Assembly: GCA_036785325.1 (NCBI GenBank)
Contig: JAXIVH010000012.1
Coordinates: forward strand, 3,022,814 to 3,086,813
Source of the DNA: Urophycis tenuis
Lineage: Eukaryota; Chordata; Actinopteri; Gadiformes; Phycidae
Reading direction: 5' to 3'
Length of the DNA: 64,000 nt
Shown in pieces: positions 21,257-31,506 of the stretch. Made by a program: the position numbers and the translations under genes. The stretch's first letter is position 1, and the number at the start of each line of letters is the position of its first letter. The notes beneath the pieces were generated by a model that had not been told where the DNA came from, did not search any database, and worked only from the letters and a program-made list of their open reading frames with translations.

Positions 21257-22649
21257 CTACCGGTCACCGCTGGTCTCCTGCAGTCGGTTGTTCATGATGG
21301 CCAAGGCGCCAACACCGCCGGAGAAGCCGTTGAGGTGGGCGTGGCTCTGGGGGGCGTGGCCCTGGTGGCGGGCCGTGTCACTCAGCTGCTTCTGCAGCAG
21401 CGCCAGCGACACCTTGTTGAACTCGTTCACCGAGATCATCTCCCCGGAGAGGCGGCGCCCGGGGCAGGCCCCGCCCCCTCCGCCCGCCCCGCCGTCCGTC
21501 TCGCTGTCCCCCGAGTCCAGAGAGCCCCCCGCGTAGCGCCGCGGGCCCGGCTGACTCTGCAGCGGCTGCACGCTGTTCCCCTTGAAGCGGCGGGCGCGGC
21601 CGGCCGGCGGCGCAGCGTGTCTCCGGGAGCGCCAGGGGCAGCGTGGGGGCCGGCGGGCCCGCGAGCTGGCCAGCTTGGCCAGGATCCAGTTGAGCGTCTG
21701 CTTGATGACGATGGAGATGACGTTGAAGAGCGAGTAGATGCAGCAGACGCCCATGAGGATGAAGAGGCCGTTCCCCAGCCGGTAGGCCGCCTGGCCCTCG
21801 TAGCGGTCCCGCTGGCTGCTCACCAGGTCCCCGAAGCCGATGGTGCTGAACGCCACGAAGCAGAAGTAGAGCGCATCCAGGTAGCTCCAGCCCTCCATGG
21901 CGCTGTACAGGGCGGACGCGCTGCAGGCGATGACCACCGAGGCCACGCCCAGGATCAGCATCACGATGTAGACGGACGGCTTCCAGCCCTCCAAGCTGTC
22001 GTCCTCGTGGCGGGGGGCCCGCCCCCCTGAGCCCGCCGCCCCCGAGCATCGGAGCTGGCGCTGGTGGAACCAGCGCATGATGTAGGCCAGCATGGTGATG
22101 ATGCGCTCCAGGAACAGGTTGAAGAACAGGATGGTGGCCGCGCAGCCCAGCAGGCCGTAGAAGATGAGGAAGATCTTCCCCGAGACGGTGGCCGGGGTGT
22201 TCATCCCAAAACCTTGGAGACAACGAGCAGAAGGACACAGTGAGCCTGCGCTCCCTCACGCTGTGGTGACAGTATGCTATCAGCTGGAAGGTCGTACCGA
22301 TGGTGGAGACCACCGTGCCTACGAAGTAGAAGGCCCCGGAGAAGTCCCAGCGTGGCCTCAGGGCGTCCACTCGGATGCCCGCCCCGTTGGCGTCCTCGTA
22401 GTCTCGCAGCAGGCCGTGCAGCGCCGCCTCGCCCACGCCGTGCGTCCGCCTGAACTCCTCCAGCCGCCGCGCCCAGCGGCGCCGCGCACGCAGCTCGAAG
22501 GGCCGCTCCAGTGCCGAGAACACGCCGGCGCCGGCCAGCAGGTACAGCAGGATGAGCGCCGCCAGCAGGCAGAAGCGAGCGTTGTCTTCGTTCAGGGGCG
22601 GACGAGAGCGCCGCCCCCCGCCGCCACCGGCCCCCCTCCTCGGAGCCAT
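21257..22649 (-). CDS. THIK-type two-pore-domain K+ channel, KCNK12/KCNK13-like (2 exons, 435 aa)
   Basis: A background K+ channel of the tandem-pore halothane-inhibited group. Exon 1 is 22298-22649 (117 codons plus one base) and exon 2 is 21257-22212. The intron splits the first pore, a family trait. Motifs in order: LNEDNARFCLLAALILLYLL (M1), RPRWDFSGAFYFVGTVVSTI, pore 1 GFGMNTPATV, LFLERI (M2), GWKPSVYIVMLIL (M3), pore 2 STIGFGDLVSSQ, and GVCCIYSLFNVISIVIKQ (M4). The C-terminus has RRLSGEMISV and NGFSGGVGALAIMNNRL, shared by KCNK12 and KCNK13. The N-terminal RRSR recalls the ER-retention arginines of THIK-2 (KCNK12). NEDNARF and the ETSGDR end are closer to KCNK13, so I leave the symbol open. 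Confidence 0.92.
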
Positions 22650-22954
22650 GGGGCCCCCCGCCCTGCGGGAGCCGCTTCCGGCGTCTGGACACAGCGCCGA
22701 GCGCAGAGACCACCAATCAGGAGCCTGCTGGAGGAGGGCGCAGGTGTCCACCACAAGCTGGTGGACACCTCCGAGCACCTCACCATGGCCCCGGGACTCC
22801 TGGAACACACTGCAGAACAAACACGGACCGCTACACACACTCACCTGGGGATGGATGGTGGGGGATCAATACTCTGATGGTCCGTCTGCTCCTCGCAGTG
22901 CGTCCGGCTCTCTGCTGCTCTGGGCGACACTGACGGGACCAGAACCCCTGCCTG

Positions 22955-23047
22955 GGTGTGTGTGTGTGGGTGACTGAGTGTCTGTGTGTGTGAGTGTGTG
23001 TGTGTGTGACTGAGTGTGTGTGTGTGTGAGTGTGTGTGTGTGTGACT

Positions 23048-23095
<48 letters not shown>

Positions 23096-23097
23096 CT

Positions 23098-23130
<33 letters not shown>

Positions 23131-23215
23131 TGTGTTTGTGTGACTGAGTGTGTGGGTGACTGAGTGTGTGTGTGTGTGTGTGTGTGCGTGTGTGCGTGTG
23201 TGTGCATATGTGGGT
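22955..23215. repeat. (GT)n with GTGACTGAG interruptions
   Basis: Simple repeat upstream of kcnk. Unique sequence follows to about 24,250 with no recognised gene. Confidence 0.95.
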
Positions 23216-23840
23216 GAGTGTGTGCGCATGTGTTTTATTAACTGAAAGACTGTCTGATGTGCACTTTTATCTTGTTGACATCATCCCTGGCCCCGCCTCC
23301 TCTGTCACCGAGCAGCGTGTGATTGGTCGATTAATAGAAGGGTCCTCTACTTCCCATCTGGTTGTAATCAGCATCTCTGGTACCTCAGAGCCCGATAGGC
23401 TAACTGAGTTAAAGCACGCGACTTTCCTCACCGCATATTCCTCAGTAGCTGATTACATTACTATTCAGGAGGTATTTTTAGCCACAGTGGTCCAGTTGTA
23501 AATGATCTACTCGACATATTGTTAAAAACAGCATATTTCATCCAGAAGCTTTGCCTATTTTTACGGAGCTGCTGAAGAGTGTGAGAGGAGCCTCCAGTGA
23601 GTCCTCTCCCCCTCCAGTGAGTCCTCTCCCCCCTCGCTGGCTCGTTTGAAGCCCCTCAGGCTGCTCCGCGTGGCCTGTGGGGGTGGATGTAGCCCCCGTC
23701 TGTCTCTCCATCTTCTCTGGACCTCTGCTGGCTGCCTTTCATCTCCTGGTGTAGCGAGCTGGGGGGCATCAGGGATCTGAGTGTCCAGGTGTACCTTCTG
23801 AACACTAAATAATACTTTGTGTTAAAAGCCAGGAAAATAC

Positions 23841-23846
23841 TTTATT
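23841..23846 (-). terminator. Poly(A) signal candidate for itpkc
   Basis: TTTATT (AATAAA on the minus strand) lies about 680 bases beyond the itpkc stop in AT-rich sequence. Confidence 0.45.
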
Positions 23847-24267
23847 GTGGTGAAAAATATTTAAATCAATTCCCAAAGTCCACTTGTCTCAAGGTTCTTC
23901 CTAGCATTAAAAAATGATTACAGAATCAGACCTGAAGTTATGAAAATCTAAACATTTGTCAGTAAAAAACACTTTGAGTTTCTGACCAAAGTCTGACTTG
24001 TGACCTTACTTGACCTTGGTCAGGGGTTAACGGTATGATGTCAGGATTTAGGAAGCAGTCTAGTGTTGTCAGTGTTAGTGTGATAATACCAAGGGATCCT
24101 CCAGTGTGACACAATGGATGAAGGATCAGAAGGATCCCGATCTTATGATGGCAGCAGGCCTGGTAGGGTTTTGGCAAAGTAGACAAACATCTACTGAGTT
24201 CCTACCCTGTAGCTGCACACCCATTGCAGTCACAACCTTTGGCGGTAGTCCTACGGGTGTCCGACAT

Positions 24268-24522
24268 GGGGGGGGGGGGGGGGTCGGGTGGGTGTGTGGG
24301 GGGGGGGGGGGGGCAGGGCTGTTGAGGTGTCCAGGTTGGGGGTCTACAGGTGTTGAGTGGTTGAGGTGGGGGGTGTCTAGGTGGGGGCCAGGTGTTCAGG
24401 TGTTCAGGTGTTCAGGTGTTCAGGTGTTCAGGTGTCCAGGTGTCCAGGTGTTCAGGTGTCCAGGTGTCCAGGTGTTCAGGTGTTCAGGTGTTCAGGTGTC
24501 CAGGTGTTCAGGTGTCCAGGTG
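24268..24522. repeat. Poly(G) runs and 8-bp CAGGTGTT/C array in itpkc 3' region
   Basis: Two G homopolymer tracts near 24,269 and 24,299, then CAGGTGTTCAGGTGTC repeats that stop at the itpkc stop codon (24523). Confidence 0.9.
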
Positions 24523-27500
24523 TCACGGCTGTGGTAGGGTGTCTGTGAGGATGTCGATGAGGTTGTCCAGACCCGACAGGTAGCCATCCTCGCGGTTCCC
24601 TTCCACCCAGGGGGTCCGGTGGTCCAGGGTGAGGGGGGGAGGGAGGGGAGAGGTCTTTCCGAAGTCGATCATCCAGACGCCTGACCGGCCCGCTCCGTCG
24701 TGCAGGAAGAGCAGAGAGCTCCCCACCACCTGGGGGGCATCACACGGTGACCAGGGTCTACCCAGCCAACGGACCTACCTTATGACCTGTCTCTGTACTG
24801 TCTAACCCCTACCTTCTCCTTAATGACCTGTCTGTACTGTCTAACCCCTACCTGCACCTTATGACCTGTCTCTGTACTGTCTAACCCCTACCTGCTCCTT
24901 AATGCCCTGTCTCTGTACTGTCTAACCCCTACCTTCTCCTTAATGACCCATCTGTACTGTCTAACCCCTACCTACTCCTTAATGACCTGTCTCTGTACTG
25001 TCTAACCCCTACCTGCACCTTAATGACCTGTCTCTGTACTGTCTAACCCCTACCTTCTCCTTAATGACCTGTCTGTACTGTCTAACCCCTACCTGCTCCT
25101 TAATGACCTGTCTCTGTACTGTCTAACCCCTACCTTCTCCTTAATGACCCGTCTGTACTGTCTAACCCCTACCTGCTCCTTAATGACCCGTCTGTACTGT
25201 CTAACCCCTACCTTCTCCTTAATGACCCGTCTGTACTGTCTAACCCCTACCTGCTCCTTAATGACCCGTCTGTACTGTCTAACCCCTACCTGCTCCTTAA
25301 TGACCTGTCTCTACTGTCTACCCCCTACCTGCTCCTTAATAACCTCTCTCTGTACTGTCTAACCCCTACCTGCACCTTAATGACCTGTCTCTGCACTGTC
25401 TAACCCCTACCTGCTCCTTAATGATCTGTCTTTGCACTGTCTAACCCCTACCTGCTCCTTAATGACGCGTCTCTGTACTGTCTAACCCCTACCTGCTCCT
25501 TAATGACCTGTCTCTGTACTGTCTAACCCCTACCTGCTCCTTAATGACCTGTCTCTGTACTGTCTAACCCCTACCTGCACCTTAATGACCTGTCTCTGTA
25601 CTGTCTAACCCCTACCTTCTCCTTAATGACCCGTCTGTACTGTCTAACCCCTACCTGCTCCTTAATGACCTGTCTCTGTACTGTCTAACCCCTACCTTCT
25701 CCTTAATGACCCGTCTGTACTGTCTAACCCCTACCTGCTCCTTAATGACCCGTCTGTACTGTCTAACCCCTACCTTCTCCTTAATGACCCGTCTGTACTG
25801 TCTAACCCCTACCTGCTCCTTAATGACCCGTCTGTACTGTCTAACCCCTACCTGCTCCTTAATGACCTGTCTCTACTGTCTACCCCCTACCTGCTCCTTA
25901 ATGACCTGTCTCTGTACTGTCTAACCCCTACCTGCACCTTAATGACCTGTCTCTGCACTGTCTAACCCCTACCTGCTCCTTAATGATCTGTCTTTGCACT
26001 GTCTAACCCCTACCTGCTCCTTAATGACGCGTCTCTGTACTGTCTAACCCCTACCTGCTCCTTAATGACCTGTCTCTGTACTGTCTAACCCCTACCTGCT
26101 CCTTAATGACCTGTCTGTGTACTGTCTAACCCCTACCTGCTCCTTAATGACCTGTCTCTGTACTGTCTAACCCCTACCTGCTCCTTAATGACCTGTCTCT
26201 GCACTGTCTAACCCCTACCTGCTCCTTAATGACCTGTCTCTGCACTGTCTAACCCCTACCTGCTCCTTAAAGACCTGTCTCTGCACTGTCTAACCCCTAC
26301 CTGCTCCTTAATGACCTGTCTCTGCACTGTCTAAACCCTACCTGCTCCTTAATGACCTGTCTCTGTACTGTCTAACCCCTACCTGCTCCTTGATGAACTG
26401 TCTCTGCACTGTCTAACCCCTACCTGCTCCTTAATGACCTGTCTCTGCACTGTCTAACCCCTACCTGCTCCTTAATGACCTGTCTCTGTACTGTCTAACC
26501 CCTACCTGCTACTTAATGACCTGTATCTGTACTGTCTAACCCCTACCTGCTCCTTAATGACCTTTCTCTGTACTGTCTAACCCCTACCTGCTCCTTAATG
26601 ACCTGTCTCTGTACTGTCTAACCCTGTCACTCTAACACTGTCACTTGAGATAAAAGTGTCTGTCGTTAGTTTTACTGTACTAACACTGACTAACAACTGT
26701 AGATAATGTTTACATTCATTTCTACTCATTTCTATTTTCTATCTACATTTCTACTACTGTTCTTCCTCTGCATTTTGTACCCTCATTTTCTGACTTAATG
26801 AAACAGTAGTGAACAGTACATGATGGTACATCACAATAAGGATAATGGTGATATCTGACCTCATGCTCTGTGAGATATGGTTGGTGATATCTGACCTCAT
26901 GTTCTGTGAGATATGGCTGGTGATATCTGACCTCATGCTCTGTGAGATATGGCTGGTGATATCTGACCTCATGTTCTGTGAGATATGGTTGGTGATATCT
27001 GACCTCATGTTCTGTGAGATATGGCTGGTGATATCTGACCTCATGTTCTGTGAGATATGGCTGGTGATATCTGACCTCATGCTCTGTGAGATATGGTTGG
27101 TGATATCTGACCTCATGCTCTGTGAGATATGGCTGGTGATATCTGACCTCATGTTCTGTGAGATATGGCTGGTGATATCTGACCTCATGCTCTGTGAGAT
27201 ATGGCTGGTGATATCTGACCTCATGTTCTGTGAGATATGGCTGGTGATATCTGACCTCATGCTCTGTGAGATATGGCTGGTGATATCTGACCTCATGCTC
27301 TGTGAGATATGGCTGGTGATATCTGACCTCATGCTCTGTGAGATATGGCTGGTGATATCTGACCTCATGCTCTGTGAGATATGGCTGGTGATATCTGACC
27401 TCATGCTCTGTGAGATATGGCTGGTGATATCTGACCTCATGCTCTGTGAGATATGGCTGGTGATATCTGACCTCATGTTCTGTGAGATATGGCTGGTGAT

Positions 27501-30500
27501 ATCTGACCTCATGCTCTGTGAGATATGGCTGGTGATATCTGACCTCATGCTCTGTGAGATATGGCTGGTGATATCTGACCTCATGCTCTGTGAGATATGG
27601 CTGGTGATATCTGACCTCATGCTCTGTGAGATATGGCTGGTGATATCTGACCTCATGCTCTGTGAGATATGGCTGGTGATATCTGACCTCATGTTCTGTG
27701 AGATATGGTTGGTGATATCTGACCTCATGCTCTGTGAGATATGGCTGGTGATATCTGACCTCATGCTCTGTGAGATATGGCTGGTGATATCTGACCTCAT
27801 GTTCTGTGAGATATGGCTGGTGATATCTGACCTCATGCTCTGTGAGATATGGCTGGTGATATCTGACCTCATGCTCTGTGAGATATGGCTGGTGATATCT
27901 GACCTCATGTGTTCTGAAGAACTCTGAAGACTCCAGCGCGACCCGGAGCTGCTTCAGTCTGCAGATGTAGCCCCTCTGACAGAGAGAGGGGAGGACCCAG
28001 GTTACAGCAGGAAGAATGAGTGGGAGGAGCCTGGGGAGAGGGCTCTTCACTCACCACAGTCTGGGGGTTGTAGTCCACAAAGTCTCTCAGTGCTTCTGTC
28101 ACCTGCTCTCTGCTTTTGGTCCTCTTGAAGTTTGTGTGGCATTCCCCGTTGGCCTTCTGCACCAGAATAACAAGGAGCACAGGCCTCATTTTAACATTAC
28201 TGCACCAGAATAACAAGGAGCACAGGCCTCATTTTAACATTACTGCACCAGAATAACAAGGAGCACAGGCCTCATTTTAACATTACTGCACCAGAATAAC
28301 AAGGAGCACAGGCCTCATTTTAACATTCCTGGAAGGAAGTGAGGCATTTTGGGACAATTCTGAATGAAACCAATTATAATCCTAATTTAATATACATTTA
28401 CATTTACATTTAGGGCATTTAGCAGACGCTTTTATTCAAAGCGACTTACAAAGAGTACATTTGTCATAAGAAGGTGGAACATTTCATTGCTGCTAATACA
28501 GTAAGAAAGTCACCAGTATATATATATATATAATATAATATACATTGAATAGCTGTACAAAAAAAATGTCTTGTCTGCAGGAGATGGTCCATGTATTAAA
28601 GATGTTTAGTATTCATAACTTAGCAGATGTTTGTATCCAAAGCGCCTTTCGTCTGCATGTCTGCAGACTGCAGAAGACAAAATGGAACCGTTCCCATTCA
28701 CCACCGACCGTGGTGGTACAATACTGTTCACCCCTGAAGGCTCCTGACCCTGACCCCTGACCCCTGACCCTCCTACCCTGACTCCCTCGATGCGGAAGCC
28801 CAACGTGGTGGTGGAGCTCAGGCTCTCTCTCCACTGCATGTATCTGGTCTTCAGGACCCCCCGCTGAGCGGCCTCCTGGGCTGTGGGGGCTGAGGGGTCC
28901 ACAGCCACCATCTTGTCATACATGTCCTGCCGGGGCTTCGGCCGCTCTCTGGCCACACGCAGATCCTCCTCCTGGTAGGTCCTGATCACAGTCATAAAGA
29001 TATCACATTATCACATCAGATCCTCCTCCTGGTAGGTCCTGATCACAGTCATAAAGATATCACATTATCACATCAGATCCTCCTCCTGGTAGGTCCTGAT
29101 CACAGTCATAAAGATATCACATTATCACATCAGATCCTCCTCCTGGTAGGTCCTGATCACAGTCATAAAGATATCACATTATCACATCAGATCCTCCTCC
29201 TGGTAAGTCCTGATCACAGTCATAAAGATATCACATTATCACATCAGATCCTCCTCCTGGTAAGTCCTGATCACAGTCATAAAGATATCACATTATCACA
29301 TCAGATCCTCCTCCTGGTAGGTCCTGATCACAGTCATAAAGATATCACATTATCACATCAGATCCTCCTCCTGGTAAGTCCTGATCACAGTCATAAAGAT
29401 ATCACATTATCACATCAGATCCTCCTCCTGGTAGGTCCTGATCACAGTCATAAATATATCACATTATCACATCAGATCCTCCTCCTGGTAGGTCCTGATC
29501 ACAGTCATAAAGATATCACATTATCACATCAGATCCTCCTCCTGGTAGGTCCTGATCACAGTCATAAAGATATCACATTATCACATCAGATCCTCCTCCT
29601 GGTAGGTCCTGATCACAGTCATAAAGATATCACATTATCACATCAGATCCTCCTCCTGGTAGGTCCTGATCACAGTCATAAAGATATCACATTATCACAT
29701 CAGATCCTCCTCCTGGTAGGTCCTGATCACAGTCATAAAGATATCACATTATCACATCAGATCCTCCTCCTGGTAGGGCCTGATCACAGTCATAAAGATA
29801 TCACATTATCACATCAGATCCTCCTCCTGGTAGGGCCTGATCACAGTCATAAAGATATCACATTATCACATCAGATCCTCCTCAGATCCTTGTGTACTCA
29901 TTCGGGACCACCATTTTTTCTCTGCATGCACTACTGCTCTGTATTCCATATTCATATTCATATTCATTGTATATATATATTTATAGTTATTTACTTTTTT
30001 ACTTACTTATATTTTTAATACTGTTTTTTTTCTCTTGCACCAATTGCACCAAGTCAAATTCCTTTTAGGTGCAAACCTACTTGTTTCTGATTCTGATTCT
30101 GATTCTGATTCTCCTGGTAGGTCCTGATCACAGTCATAAAGATATCACATCAGATATCAATAATAATACAAAGTACAACAAATGTGAATAAATAGATATA
30201 GATTCAGTACAAGAATAGGAGGAATGGGAAGCCAACATCTGGAAGCCCCTGAGAGCGCTGAAGACCATCTAACCCCTGAGAGCCCTGAAGACCATCTAAC
30301 CCCTGAGAGCCCTGAAGATCATCTAACCCCTGAGAGCCCTGAAGACCATCTAACCTCTGAGAGCCCTGAAGATCATCTAACCCCTGAGAGCCCTGAAGAC
30401 CATCTAACCTCTGAGAGCCCTGAAGATCATCTAACCCCTGAGAGCCCTGAAGACCATCTAACCCCTGAGAGCCCTGAAGACCATCTAACCCCTGAGAGCC

Positions 30501-31138
30501 CTGAAGACCATCTAACCCCTGAGAGCCCTGAAGACCATCTAACCCCTGAGAGCCCTGAAGATCATCTAACCCCTGAGAGCCCTGAAGACCATCTAACCCC
30601 TGAGAGCCCTGAAGATCATCTAACCCCTGAGAGCCCTGAAGACCATCTAACCCTGCGCTCACCGGGTGCCCATCTTACAGTCCATGATGGCGGGCATGGA
30701 GAAGAGCGTCAGCAGGTTGTCCATCACGGTGTAGTCCTGTCCCTCATGCTGGACCACCCCGTGGAAGGAAGGGACAAACCCGCTCAGGCGATCCTCCATC
30801 AGCCTCTGGAAGCAGCGCTCCTCCCCCACACAGTGTCTCTTCAGCAGCTTCCCATTCTCACCCACCTGGAAACTCTCTGGAGGGGGAGAGGGAGGGAAAG
30901 AGAAGGAGAGAGGAGGTAGCAGAGGAGAGAGGATATAGGAGGAGAGGAGATAGGAAGGTAGGTACAATCAGCTGATCGTTCCTCGGCTCGCCAGCGACAA
31001 CACAAAAGAAGCCAAGCGAGCAGAAAGGCCCAGACTGGTACCTGCGTGTCCCACCAGCTGCAGCCAGGGCTGAGGCTCTGAGCTGGGCAGCAGAGGGGCG
31101 GAGGGCCGGGGGCTCGACTGGGTCTTCCATGTCTCGTT
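24523..31138 (-). CDS. itpkc: Inositol-1,4,5-trisphosphate 3-kinase, ITPKC-like (catalytic part, 5' exon not found)
   Basis: Phosphorylates Ins(1,4,5)P3 to Ins(1,3,4,5)P4 in the cytosol, shaping Ca2+ signals. Exons 5' to 3': 31042-31138, 30663-30876, 28777-28981, 28055-28156, 27904-27975 and 24523-24729; phase fits at every junction. Motifs: WLQLVGHA, GKLLKRHC, the IPK signature PAIMDCKMGTR, DMYDKMVAVDP, RYMQWRE, TLGFRIEGVR, FFRTHEVVGSSLLF, and the metal-binding WMIDFGKT before EGNREDGYLSGLDN. KMVAVDP and the DFVD linker favour ITPKC over ITPKA/B. The first visible exon starts in phase 0 with no in-frame ATG, and upstream lie only a LINE and ccdc61, so the N-terminal exon is unrecognised, distant or lost. 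Residues before WLQL are Pro/Ser-rich, unlike the usual WSPFVVSF stretch. Confidence 0.88.
24785..26625. repeat. 41-bp minisatellite in the last itpkc intron, about 45 copies
   Basis: The unit holds TCCTTAATGACCTGTCTCTG and TACTGTCTAACCCCTACCTG. Variants (CTGTAC/CTGCAC, CCCGTCTG) are ordered, and blocks from about 25,144 and 25,706 match with a 562-bp offset. Confidence 0.95.
26846..27910. repeat. 36-bp minisatellite carrying copies of an itpkc splice donor, about 29 copies
   Basis: On the minus strand exon 27904-27975 ends CACATGAG|GTCAGATATC. The array repeats GAGCATGAG or GAACATGAG followed by GTCAGATATCACC and AGCCATATCTCACA. Each copy therefore holds the exon tail and an intact GT. The unit is 12 codons long and stays open in the exon's frame. 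Confidence 0.95.
28157..28325. repeat. 43-bp repeat ending in the itpkc acceptor, 4 copies
   Basis: On the minus strand each copy ends TTGTTATTCTGGTGCAG, the exact acceptor of exon 28055-28156. Successive copies restart at that AG. Confidence 0.9.
28395..28660. repeat. Two fragments of a dispersed teleost repeat
   Basis: TTTAGCAGACGCTTTTATTC then AAAGCGACTTACAAAG at about 28,417-28,452 is a motif found in many fish genomes. A decayed second copy (TTAGCAGATGTTTGTATCCA) starts near 28,620. Both are inside an itpkc intron. Confidence 0.6.
28982..29885. repeat. 57-bp minisatellite carrying copies of an itpkc acceptor and exon start, about 16 copies
   Basis: Exon 28777-28981 begins ...GATCAG|GACCTACCAGGAGGAGG on the minus strand. 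The array repeats this acceptor plus about 22 exonic bases, followed by ATGTGATAATGTGATATC. A few copies carry TTACC in place of CTACC. Confidence 0.95.
29925..30113 (+). mobile_element. SINE/LINE 3'-tail fragment with (GATTCT)n end
   Basis: Shares GCATGCACT, TATATTTATAGTTATT and TTGCACCAATTGCACC with the SINE body at 435-565 and ends in four GATTCT repeats. No tRNA-like head is seen, so it is a truncated SINE or the tail of its partner LINE. Confidence 0.6.
30240..30655. repeat. 27-bp minisatellite next to an itpkc donor, about 15 copies
   Basis: The unit CTGAGAGCCCTGAAGACCAT plus CTAACCC starts about eight bases inside the intron that follows exon 30663-30876. The donor itself (CCCG|GTGAGC) is not copied. 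Confidence 0.95.
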
Positions 31139-31506
31139 CTGCATGGAGAGAAAGCAGCCTTCACGTCCACATGGGGAATTCTGACAGTCAGGAGGGCAGA
31201 CTTCAGACCCCCCTACTCCACCGGTTCCTCAGGGCTGGCTGTCTCCATGGAAACAGTCCCTGGTCACTGGACTGGACTAAGAAACTGGGTTCACTCGGGT
31301 CTCAAGCAACTTTAATCAAACATTTACATGCTTGTTTTGGACAACGCAGAAGCCGGGACATAAAATGTTTCAAAAGCTCAAATGTGGGTTCAAACAAGTT
31401 CAAACCTAAGACAGATTATTGATCATGTGTCCCTTAGCAATAAATATGAAAACACAAAAAAACTGTTGGTCTGGGGGCTTAAAAGACAACAACAATAATG
31501 TTGACC
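31139..31506. other. No gene recognised (itpkc 5' intron)
   Basis: Unique sequence between the first visible itpkc exon and the LINE. No coding exon with a suitable donor was found. Confidence 0.5.

Noticed and set aside
21239..22030. 263-aa plus-strand ORF and the 488-aa minus-strand ORF over kcnk
   Set aside because: These are GC-rich shadow frames of the channel; only the frame with pore motifs and the spliced junction is real.
26743..28050. 435-aa ORF taken as a stand-alone gene
   Set aside because: It begins in an itpkc intron and is the kinase exon plus array read-through; reported as a splice-site observation instead.
24785..29885. CRISPR-like regular arrays (41, 36 and 57 bp)
   Set aside because: There are no unique spacers between repeats, and the context is intronic vertebrate DNA; these are minisatellites.
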